Assembly: GCF_905475465.1 (NCBI RefSeq)
Contig: NC_062248.1
Location: forward strand, 8,060,001-8,124,000
Length of the DNA stretch: 64,000 nt
Reading direction: 5' to 3'
DNA from: Pieris napi
Taxonomy: Eukaryota; Arthropoda; Insecta; Lepidoptera; Pieridae
Positions 35,459-48,000 of this stretch are shown one piece after another. The number at the start of each line of letters is the position of its first letter. Position 1 is the first letter of the stretch. The position numbers were made by a program, and so were the translations under genes. The notes beneath the pieces are model-generated. The model was not told the DNA's origin and made no database searches. It saw nothing but the letters and a program-made list of their open reading frames with translations.

Positions 35459-38400
35459 TAGTGGTAAAACAATTATTTATATTCCCGTCCAATAATCCGA
35501 AATATTTATTCATAGGTATAATAATAATAAGCATTATTTACATCACGGTCACGGTTACTAAGGCAATTTCTGCCACAGGAATCCCATTTTAAAAACTAAA
35601 TTAATCTAATTTAACCCTTTTACGTGAAGTACTCTTTCGTCTCTTTCTGTCTGATTGTTACAGTTTTAAAGTGACAGAACATTAAAAACGGTGCAATTAG
35701 ACTGATTTAGTTCTTATATGGGGCATGAGTTTATTGTTTTTGGGTGATATGACTTGATTTAATTGAATTTATTATATACCTGCGTATATCCGTTGGAGAA
35801 GTAAAAATGTACACTTTAGTAATTTTTTTAATATGTAGGAATATCCCAACTTACACTAAGCTGAAGATTTAGAGACAAGTCTTAGTCAATTTATTAACGA
35901 AAACATTCAGAAATGAGACTTGCGTCAAATATGTAATAAATTTTAACATACGAGATTTACTTTGACTTAGTGCAGAGCCAAACTGACACCTTACAGAATT
36001 CTAATTTGTAATTTTAACGTACTAAGAATACACTGAGTGCATTCAAACGCATTTAAGAACTCAAACAAATTCTTACACCGTTTCTATTTATATCACTCAC
36101 GTGTCAGCTAAGTTTAAGTACGCAACTCATCTTACTTTCGTACTCAGAGTTATTCATTAAATTATGTGCAAAGGTTTGAACATTTAAAAATAGACTTTTA
36201 TAAAAATATCCAAAAGTCCAACTAAAGTGATATCTAGCGGAGGAGATCTGAAACTGCGATAGAGTGATCACTTCAACATTGTTAATTATCTAACTCTTCT
36301 AACTTCCGTAACGCTGTCGCAAACTTGCAATCAAAAAGTCCATATTGAAGTTGTTATCGCTGTGGGTATTGGAGTACAGATACTTTTGTCTAATGCCATC
36401 CTATTGTGGGTTTCGAGTTCGGAAAGATCTTTTTAAACTTCTAGTTGTATCTAGAGTAATCTAATTAAAATCCGTGCAAATGACTTAAGTAACTCTTAAT
36501 GAACGCAAGCAATTAATATGATTAACAGACGTATGTTACATTAAAATAAATATATGAATGCGGCCAAAAAACGAACTACTTAATAATTTGAATAATTTAT
36601 TAATTTATGCAAAAATTTTACATTAAAAAAAAATGGATTATTGAAAAATTATAAGTCAAAACTCGTAAAGTAAATGAAAAAAATGTCAGGCGCTATTAAT
36701 GTATTATGTAATACGATTATTGTGAATGATGCCAAAATGAAAAAGTACCGATATTTACTATTTTACGAGTAAATATTTCTTAATTTATTTGCATTTTTAG
36801 ATACTTGCCCAAACTATGACTCGCGTATGTCAAAACCCAGGACATTTTTGACGTACTGGAATCATACTTAGCGCTGTTGTTTCTGAATCTTACCCTTAGT
36901 CTCCAACCAAATACACCATAAACAAAATATCAGTAATCTCTTAAGAGATTTAAATGCTTCTCACAGTTTTGCAAAAATCAAGTACTATATAAATTGCAAT
37001 AAAATATTATCTATCATAGATTTTGTGGTTTATGGTCTACCATTTTTTTTTTGAGTTTATGGCCTGGTATCTAGACCTTTAGGCCATATGGTCTACCATA
37101 TTGCGAAGCACACACAGATAAAAAAACATAAACACGTTTTCTAAATTTATCTATTTTAAATATTCTGTCCGTCCTTACAGCATGGTCATAATAAATTATG
37201 ATCATGAATACCGTTTCGTACGGTATTTTTATGCGTCTTAAATACAAGGAAATGTAAGATTTCCATTTTCTATTTAAGCTTTACTATCTTCACCTTGTTT
37301 TTAGATAAATGTGTGATAAACTCACCAACGCAGCCATTGTTGACCAACATGATTTTACTCCACGAGGCGCACTGCTTTCAGAAAATAAATTGGTTAAAAA
37401 AAAATACTGCGCCAATTTTATAGCTTAGTAGACTTATAAAAAAAATTATATACCAGTCCATGGTAACTTAACCTCTTTTTTATCTTTAAAATTGTTTTAT
37501 TTTTTTGTATAAACACTACACGATTGTACTTACCTTAAAATGGCGTCGATTTTAACATTATTTTGTTATGGCAGAGTATTTTTGACAAAATATATTTAAT
37601 GTTAGCTGTATTAAGTGAAAATATTAACCATGTGATATTTTAGTATTTTATACATAAGATAAACCTCACTTTAAAGTTGTTTAAAAGTAATTGAAGCAAC
37701 TTCGTATAGTTGAAAACAGAATTATAACTTATAATCTGATTCCTCTATGTATTCGTAATTATTGGTTGTCGATATTCCAAAACTTTGAAATTTACATTTA
37801 AAAATTTATCGAAACGCAAAATGCAGGGACATTTTGCGTTTGTAACAAAATAGATTCTTAGCCTTTATTCTAAGCCTTAATTCCCTTGAATGAGGGAATT
37901 ATATAATATTTATATTTTTAGAGTATTTTTGTAAAGAGGAAACTAGCCTACGGGTTGGCCATAAAAGGTAACTACCGCAGCCCAAGGCCCATTTAGTCAA
38001 TGGTTACATTATCTGCCTTTGTGGGAGACTCTGTAGCTTAAAACCACTATTGTACCTATGCGATTTAATTACAAAACATACATTTAGTTGTACTTATTAT
38101 AATTAATTTTAGAACAGTAGGTACCTTGGTAATTGTAAATTATGATATTAGATGTAAGCGTATGTGCCTCAAAAAAACATTGTAAATAGTTTTATTCTCC
38201 ATTGAAAATGTCAAAATAAAATAATCATTTTGAAATAACGTCGTTGATTTTATTTTTATACACCAACCATTGCGTTTTATATTCAAAAATCTATTTTCTG
38301 TTACATAATTTTATTTGAATTACAAATCTTAAAGCGCACGCACTTTATATATAATAAATTGGCCATTGTTTGGCTTTTGTTGTAAATAAATAAACATCTT

Positions 38401-39599
38401 GCTTACTAGGCAAAATTAATTCCGTCAAAGTTTGACCATATTAATCCATTTATTATTTCAATTCGTTTTAAATCATACAAAAATACAAATCTCCATAATA
38501 ATTGTATATACAGGGTAATGCTCGCAACTAATAGAACTATGTATAAACTTCTATTGCGCAAACGAAAAACATATTTTGTAGAAAGGTGATTCATCGTCTG
38601 TCTTCTTCAATCATAAAATAACATGAAAATGTTCCTGACAGTGTAAGCCTAGTTGTTAAGCGTTCAATTCTCAAACCAACGTTTTTTTATGTACTCATTT
38701 AACACATGCTCATAGAATATAGAAAAAAATTAAAATCTGCCATATATTACATCCGAAATTGTAAAGGAAGAAGACACAGAAATATGCCTTACCTGTTGAA
38801 GGGTTACGCAGCGTCATGCTATGAGTCTTGTCTAAATAAGTTCTCAATTCCATAATTTATAATACATATTATTTTTCCTTGCTAATGTTTACGTATCCCA
38901 GTTGTAACAGACGGCGCACTCATCACATTATAAACATGTGCAATATAAACATTCCGGAATACTGGATTGTAACAAAACTTAAAATAATGAATATTTTATA
39001 GATTACGAGATTTTGTACGATCGTTTCTGATCAGAATGAAGTATTATCGAACTCTAAATCTATCAGAATCAGATAGAAACAGTTGTTTTAGAAACAATAA
39101 TTAAAATTAAACTTATAGAAATACTCATTCACAGTTTAAACACAAACCCGTTAAAAAAATATACCTATAATTAACTTCTCGGAAATTAATTCACGACATG
39201 CTCATGCGTAACGTAAACGCAAATATGAGGGCTCTTATGTTCTAAAATATTATATCCAGAAGCTACCATAGCCAATTAATAACTAGCTATAAATAAAACA
39301 ATTCATGGAACGGTGTCTTAGATGTATTTATGTAATGACTTATTTTCGACATTATTTCCAGTAAAGGACGCAATTACGAACTATAAGACTAATAAAATAT
39401 GTAAATATGACGTTATTAGCACAACGTTCGCTGGCTGTTTGAATTAGCTATTGATTAGCACAATAAAACTTAGGTATATTCCGATAAAAAAGGTAACTAT
39501 GGTAACTCATAATTTCAAGAAACGATACGACGGATTGTGTCGCCTTATTGTGATTGGTCGACATCTATAGACTATTTACGGTAGTAAACTACATTATAT

Positions 39600-39664
39600 C
39601 GATTGTCAAATTCACTTTCAACTCTGATCAGCGATCGGCGATCGACTCCAAGCAATTGAAACGT
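39600..39664 (+). promoter_or_regulatory. Possible promoter / first noncoding exon
   Basis: The sequence GATCAGCGATCGGCGATCGA (from 39626) stands out from its AT-rich surroundings and is followed by AAAC|GTGAGTG, a good splice donor. It resembles a 5' UTR exon, but no downstream coding exon could be linked to it. Weak. Confidence 0.2.
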
Positions 39665-41164
39665 GAGTGAAGAGTGCTCACTTTATTCTTAGTTGAAGTT
39701 CATTTATAATTTACATAGAAGAGCGCTACGGGTACTGTGTGTTTACTAGTAAATCTCTTTCTTCTCTACACTTTCTTACTTTCATCTCCCTCTATTCTCT
39801 TCTACTATACCTCACATATAGAAGTGATGACTCGATTTTGTGCCTTATGCAAACCGCCGCGCTGTACTATTCAAGATTTAACAGAAATTAAGCTTTATTG
39901 ATTTGGAAGTTAAATTTATGATAAAAGGAATCATAGATCAATTTAATCATCATCAGTCAGATCAGATCAATCAGATCAAGAACTCTATCGTCATCTCGAA
40001 GTCATTTGGTGACATTTCTCTATTAAAACCAAACATAATTCTTGTGCAAAATATATTGTAAATTACAAAATTGGTTACAGTCTTTAGTAGTAGCAACAAA
40101 CGCTTATATAAATATTGTAGCACAACTGCATCAATCAAAGTCTGACGATTTTCGATTCGCGCCTATTCTAAGCCATTTATAAACCAAGAATACAAAGGAC
40201 ATAATAGTAATATTTCCTTTATCTTGTCGATTTAATAATAATAGATGTAGCTTTGTGTCGGAGAATATACTAACATATATATTATAATATATCTCCGTAT
40301 TTCAGAGTAATTATGGTTAAACCTACAAATTTCTCGGTTCCAATCCCAGCGGAACCATCATTGTATCGGTTTGCTAAGCACAAATTGTGTCTATCCTATG
40401 CCATGCCAATAACTACGACATCTAAATTACTAGAATTGTTCTTGACAAAGTAATAGTTTTATTTAAGCTATTTATTTTTATACATTGGTAACAAATACTT
40501 AAGTAAATTAAGGAATAGGTTACTTTTTTTATAAACATTATCATACTTTTACATTCATATTAACCTTAGTAACGTATCAAAATGACATACTCTCTGAGCG
40601 CGAGCGCATCAGAAAATAGGCCTTAGAACTCGGTAATAATCAATCTGCACCGTTATAAATATAAATGTGAAATAGATATACTTGTGGCTCAACATATGAC
40701 CGTGACAATGGTAAATAATAAACCTTATGTATCCTTTTATGTGTTATCCTTTATCATATAATGAACAATAAACCTTGGTCAACCGCAATCAAACAATATT
40801 ATATGCATCATACAGTAAAATATTATTCATTATGAATTATGAAATTATGTTTAAAAAATATTAATGCTAAATTTGTCATTTCATGATTATTAACTAGACT
40901 TAATGTATTTGACAAGAATTTAGTAAAGGCACACAGAACCAATACATAATAATTCGGAAACATTAAGTTCGTTGTAAACCAAAATATTATCACTACTAGT
41001 AAATAGATTACGTTCCATGGGATCAGATATTTTATATGATAGTCGTCCGTTCTACATACTTAAATCTATTTGGACGTGAGTTACCAGGTATCATATTAAC
41101 AAGTACTTTGGTCAAATAAAACGTATTTGAAGTATTTGATAAGTATGAAAAGTAAAGTAAGTAC

Positions 41165-41415
41165 GAATTTATTGAGAATTATGACTAATCCCGTTGGGAC
41201 GGATTTTAACGTCTAATACGTGCTGCTTAACGATGTTAACGTTTCCCCAGCCGTTGAAAGTGCAAGTGTTGCAAAGTGAAGTCTTGAGGCACGACCTCAA
41301 GGTTGAGGTCGCTCCAAAAAAATCTAAATTAATAATCATGAAATTAATGCATTGTTGTAAGCTTGTATCACAATCCGCTTATAACAAATAAAGTTGTCAC
41401 AAAAAAAGCATTTTA
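41165..41415 (+). other. Coding-like 3' end or retrocopy remnant
   Basis: After an acceptor-like TTTCCCCAG (ending at 41250) one frame reads VESASVAK and stops. Another stays open to 41391. AATAAA follows at about 41386, with an A-run at 41400-41407. It could be the 3' end of an unrecognised gene or a processed pseudogene piece. Confidence 0.2.
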
Positions 41416-42025
41416 TTAACCCTAATACTTGACTAGATTATAAGCTTTGCTTAAAAGGCATTATGTATCAAATTAAGCGCAAAACTGTCTTTAAACAAAA
41501 TATTTTAAACATTAGTAAAAGGAAATCCTTTAAACTTGTACAAGTAATACAATTATACATCAAAGTAAAGGCGGTACAATTCTACCATACAATTGGGCCC
41601 GACTATGTATTGCGCAATTAATATGTAGCAATTATACTAAAACTTGTCCCAAAACTATAAAGCCATATTTATCTTTGGTTTTCGTAAATGGATGTGCTGG
41701 TACCAGAGAATTGAAGAGCCTTTATTTGCTCTCAAAAAAGATAATATGACCTTTTAATTCTTTAAAACTCAGTCTTAGAGTGATAATTAATAGAACTGAT
41801 TACCCATCGAACTGATTTGTTTTTATGTACTGATGCTATTAGATGGGTGAAAAGACAACTTTTAATTTAACTAAACATTATGTAAAAATTCATTCATAAA
41901 ATATTATTTTAAACTCTATAACTGAGTTCAATCAGAACTGTTTTGTAATATTAAACAAATCAAAAGTCGGGCCACGTTTCTTGAGTTTACATAGAAAATA
42001 AATGCAGGTTTGATCATTAAACCAA

Positions 42026-45000
42026 TTACGCTTGCTTCGCTGCCTGAAGACCAGATATTCTGAGATTAGTCCGTTCATCAGAACTTATGGTTCTCGACAG
42101 GAAAGTGGATGAAGTGCGACCCGATGCTGTGGCGTTCTGTGCATCACCCTTATCTAACCCTGTGTATATTAGTCAAAGTTAGTAAACTAATGAAAACATA
42201 TGAGACAGTGAATTAGTAGTGATAGCCATTTTCGTGTCGGATAACGACATCCGCGAACTTATTTGAGTTCAAATAATGATGTCATAAAATCTGCCAATGT
42301 TATAGAATTAATAATATTTACATTGCAAACTAAATAATGGGTTTAGCATATTTATAACTTTGTTCAAACTAAAACTTAATAAGTTTAATATTGTTAATGT
42401 GAAATTAAAATAATGGTCGCGAGGACAAGGGCAAAGTGAAGGCAGAGTCTGATATAACCAACCCCTTCGAGGCATACAAACACTTTCACTCCAAAGAGTC
42501 GCAGTGACACAACATTTACTGGCTATTCTTTTGTCGTAATTTGTTATTCATAACATATGTTAATCAAAGTACCTTCCACATTAGCAAATTAAAGGTAAAC
42601 ATAGGTAGACCTAAATGATAGCGTGATTAGTCTGCGTAACCACTAACCACTGATTACGTGTTAGCATTTAGATAAGCCAGTAGTTATAAATAAATCTGAA
42701 TTGCAATTATCTAGAGTGCTTTAAGTGCTGACAAGCTAAGCGTAAAATTGAGGAAGAAGAGCATCCCGAGGAAAACAAAAAAATAACTACGTCAAATGTA
42801 GCGTTAAGTTAAATGGCAAGTGCACTGTTATTGCGACATCTAAGAGTATATAAATTATGTACTTGTATCTTTCTGACTCGGTCTTTGTGACGAACCTGAA
42901 AAATATTCGTGTAACCTGTACCGCTGGATGCTGCGTTGTTATATAGCTTAAAATAATTTTTAATCGTAATAAATGTAACTAAATTTTTAGGTTAAACCTG
43001 AAAAAGTTTTACATTTTCTAAAATACTAATTAGTATATGTAAGACAACGAAAATTCCAGTTGAGTTGATTTAAAAAGTCTTGTAAAATGTTGTATTTTGT
43101 CTCGTTTAAAATATCTAAAATCTCAAGGTTGTAAAACCGGATACTCTTTAAAGAATCTTTTGTTTTAAATTGGCAAATACTGTTCCTCGTACATCTAAAA
43201 TTCTCCTTAATCTGTCAAAATATTTGACGGCAAAGACAAAACGGACGATTAGGTAAAACCCCCCAAGTGAGCAAATTGTGTTATTCATTTGAAAATTAAT
43301 TTGAAAGAATATATTAAATTTATCCTATTAATGAAACAAGCTTTGCCGGCTTTGAATTTATAAAATAGAACCTTACCCAGTCGCCTTCTAATAATGTAGT
43401 ACAGTTTTGGTTTAACAACCAATATGAGAAAAATTAAGACTCCTTGCAGGCCATTTATGAGATCAACAATATCCCAAAGCCACGATGGACTGACTACGAT
43501 TGTGGACAGCAGCTCGGACACCCAACCAGCTCCCATCACCACCCAGAGCTTACCAGTCAGGATATACCTGGATAAATGGTAAATAATAAATAGTCATTTA
43601 TAGAACAGTTAAATTATTTATATCTGACGAAAAATAAGGTAAATAAAAATACAATAAAAATTTCTCCAAATGTATGCGATTTTTTTTTATCTACAAATTA
43701 ATGTTTTATATATGAAATCAATTTGTATTTCGTTCTCCAACAATGGTTACGATGCAATAATTGTATGAAAATAGTAGAAATAGAAAAGAATATTAATATT
43801 TACTTTTACGTGATACAAATTTGCACTATTGTGGATTCTCAACAAAAATGTAATAATATCGTATAAACACTGGTGAATGGCGAAATACATACTTGGTTCT
43901 ATCTATTCTGAATCTTTTCTTAGCTCTTTCACCAACGGATCCTGCTTGCAAACGATGGACCTCGGATTTGACTTTAGCACAATATCGAGCCGTGAGGAGC
44001 CAGAGTATAAAATTTGTACAAGTCACAAGGCCCATTGGAACAACGAAGAAAATGTAATGAGGCCAGTCCGTTTCTGTGTTTTGAACTGAAACGAATTATG
44101 TCAGTTTATTGTGTAGAATAACACTCTCAAATTCGTGGAAAAATTCGAGATCTTTTGAAATATTCTTATTTTATTCTTTCGTGGAACGCTACGTCAATTA
44201 CAATACATTAAAATTTATTAAATAGTTTGTAATTCTTTAGTAGTACGATATTTGCTCTCTTGGAAAGTCCCATTGGAACAATGTATTTAGGTCTGACACA
44301 TATTCGCGTGTTTGACATTATTTAATTTGATTTTCTTCATAGCCAAATAATTCAGAACAATAATTCTATAAAAACAACGTTTTGGAAGCAGAACTAAATA
44401 AAAACTTTATAATGTTTTGACTAAACAATAAAAACTTGTCATAGCCTTTTAATAAAACGCCGTTTCTTAGATAAATTCCATTAAAAAAAAATAGTTGTCC
44501 CACATTATTTATTATTACGAGATATATCTGAACAATGGTTATTAAAAAATATTGGGAAAACCTGACAATGTATGGATATTAAATATATAGTCATAATCTT
44601 ACCAGCGCTAAACCAACAGGAACCCGTCCCAATATTGGCATCAAGGTATAGAGAAATAGGATAATGGTCAAGTAGAAACATGGTGAGTGTGAGGGCAATT
44701 GTTGTGCTCCAGGCATACACGGAGTACAAAATAAACCGGCGCCTCTCTGACGCGGATTTTCGAAGCAACTTGACCGTCCTGACGCTCCTAAAACAAAGAT
44801 AATTATTGGTTTTTCCTGTAACATATATTTCGGAGCATACAAATAATAACATCAAGGGACATTAAACGTGTTATTTTTCATATAATGTATTGTGGCGTAT
44901 GTATAATAGACAATAGAGTATTTAATTAAAAGATAAAATGGTTGTAGACTAATCCGTGCGTGCAATATCTCATTAGAGTCGTACAGTTAGTAATTTACAC

Positions 45001-48000
45001 TCCAACTAAGCTTTACAAAGCTCAGTCACGCCCATCAATACCCCATAGTGGAAAACATTTTATCATTATATATTAACATAAAAATAGTATATAACTCTTT
45101 TATCTACCAAAAAAATTATAGACGTAGAACCGGACATAAAGAGGAATATGTACATTTTCATTTTGTTTACCATATAGTGTAGAAAAATAAGAGCATCTTT
45201 CAATAATTGTCAATATCTTTATATCAGATCATCAATCATCACCACTCTATAAAGCTTAACAAATTCGTTCTATCAATAACTTCCCAATTTTCTAAAACAC
45301 TTTACGTCGTTACAACATACACAAAAATTTTAATATTCCTCCAAAGTTATCTTTTTTTTTAACTTTATGTAAAATATATTTCTTATAGACGATTATTGAA
45401 GTTTTGCAGCCCCAAATAAAGATGATTTACTGATCACAGCATTGGTCTAATGTTAAACACGTGAACAACAATTTCTTCTTATACCACATTATTCACACTT
45501 ATGGCATAACATAAACAAACCTTAGCCAAACGCTGTCTATACAAATTTTACAGAACATATTTACACAATGATTGCGATAATCGATTTATTTTCTCAATTA
45601 CGTCCCACACCAAGCCTATAATTCCCTACGGGTAATGAAGCTTGTTAATTACTGCCTCACCCTGTATGACATTTTTTTCTAGTCTTTATTACCATCAATC
45701 ATTTGAGTAATAAAAATAATTAATTTGGTTAATTATGTGATGTAAATGCCAAATGCAATGGGAACTAAACATCTTAGTAATAACGCGTAGACATAAGTAG
45801 GATAAATAATTTTGACATTAACATTATGGATGCATCATCAACTAGCAACATCTGAACCTATTGAATAGGCTATTAGATTTGTGATTTATACATGATTGCA
45901 ATATATTTACATCAATAGTATATTAATTATATTACAGAATTGACTTTGATCACGTTAAGTTTACCCTGTCAATAGCACTATGTATGTATGTACACCTTAT
46001 ATAAACATGATCCTTTCTTTTAAATATAATAAAAGATATTTAAATATAATATTCAATTGCAAGTGTTATTTTGAAATGATCCTTTCAAAATAACAGTTGC
46101 AATTGAATTGATTGAGATTGTCAGACTACGTTATTGACGCCTTAGTAGAAAGATATTATGCTAAATGTAACCATTTATAGTGCAGGCAAAAAAGGATAGT
46201 TAAAAAAAGATTTAACTTTAATAACTAATAAAATCGAAAATCCGTTTATATTCCACTTGCTTTACGAATAAACAAAATAGCCTGTTTGCAAAAATGTATA
46301 ATATCGATCGATGTTATTAACATCTTACAGGTTTATAGTTCATAGTCTTTCCAACTATTTAATATAAATGCATACCATAGCTGTAAGCCGAAAGAAATCT
46401 ATCAAACCTTGTTATGTGACCTAATAAGGTCAGTAAACATTGACAATCAAAGAGGGGAGTTATTAGCGTCCACGCCCCAAGTCGTAAGTACAACGGCCAT
46501 TTATAAATCGTATTTGATTTCCGATAATATTATTCTGTGTCCTTCCACTTCCATGGTCAATGATCTCATTATCGCCACTATATTATACTTAATTTCTACC
46601 TATCACTTATTCAAAATGTATGCATTAATATTTAAATAATAATATCATTATAAAATTAATATTTTTTTACTTTGTCCGTACATTATAAGAAACGCGATAC
46701 CATATTTCTATAATTTTAATATTGTCTTAAAACATTTAATTGTTATAACTATACGATAACATATCTCATAAAACGCATTTTGTCAAAGAATGAAAAAAAA
46801 TGTAAACTGTTCTAACGTATTCTAGAACATAATCCAAAGGACAAATCCCTTAATCAAATTAAAGCTATGTATGAAAAAATTAACAAATTATTATTTTCAT
46901 AATGAAGTTTGACATTACAGCAAGCTTTCCCACAAAAACACAAGCCTCAAAGTCATTATTGCGAATTGAATATATAAAGTTTTAACTTTGCTTTAGCCAT
47001 AACATAGAAGGAGCCGGTAGTGGTACTTTTATACTAAGATTAGATTAATTTTTTTTAAATCATATTTTCAATAGTGTTCCTATTTATAATAAAAATTCCA
47101 ATTCAAGGTTTACAAAACCAATATTTATAAGTAAGAATATAAACGTCTATCGCAGATTACTCATAGTAATGCTCCACAACACACATCCTTACTTTGTACA
47201 TGCGTAATGTCTACTACCTAATCGAATTTATTTTTATTGCCAATAACTTTAATGGAAGAATGGTTATTATAGCATATGAACAGACATTTCGATTTCATTT
47301 ATCGGTCATAATGATTTATGACATCATAACATTCCTTAACTTTTTTAGGGAATAATATAAAATAGGTATCCGCTCGTCTAAAGCACTTCAGCACAATGTT
47401 AAAGAACATTTATAGCACACAGTCGTCATACAATTTACGTCTCTATGCTATCTATATATAATATATATACTATAATTCCTGGTACACTAAGAACCTATTC
47501 TTTGATTGTGACTCAAAATGTTAGGCTAATATCACAACAATGGCGTACAGCTTGCCGGCATCCGCTTTGAGCGAAACGGTAATTCGGAATTTCCAGAGTT
47601 CAATACAAGCGTGAATGTTCTATTTTCTAAGACTTTTAGTTATAGCTTTTTCGTACTCGTCGTTTAATAATGATCAAAGTTTCCCAATTATTACAACAAG
47701 ATCGGTATTATCTTCAGTAGGGTTATTAAAATGAAACATTTCTTTTGTTGGAAAGCCGTTTTGAAGGCCTTGTTCTTGCAAATTTTGCGACGATTTGGCC
47801 CATGTTAAGTTCAGAGGTAGGAAGCACTGCTGTATTATTAAAAGCAAATATTACTCATACCCAAATGTCCACCATATGTCGAAGCACATGACGTTCAACC
47901 AAGCGAACGCTGCCACGAAGCCAAAGTATATGCCGTACCCTGAACAAACAAAAAATATACTATATCTTATGATCGACAGTTACACAAACAATTGTGGAAT

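Larger units (their letters stand above)
35459..42025. other. Intergenic region between antiporter and GPCR genes
   Basis: About 6.5 kb with no convincing gene. Noted items: AATAAA at 35935-35940 (possible end of the antiporter mRNA); a GC-rich palindromic patch with a donor-like site at 39620-39663; and a small coding-like piece at 41165-41415 followed by AATAAA and an A-run. The rest is AT-rich. Confidence 0.5.

Noticed and set aside
40320..40360. Possible tRNA T-arm (GGTTCCAATCCCAGC)
   Set aside because: No acceptor stem, D-arm or anticodon arm could be placed around it.
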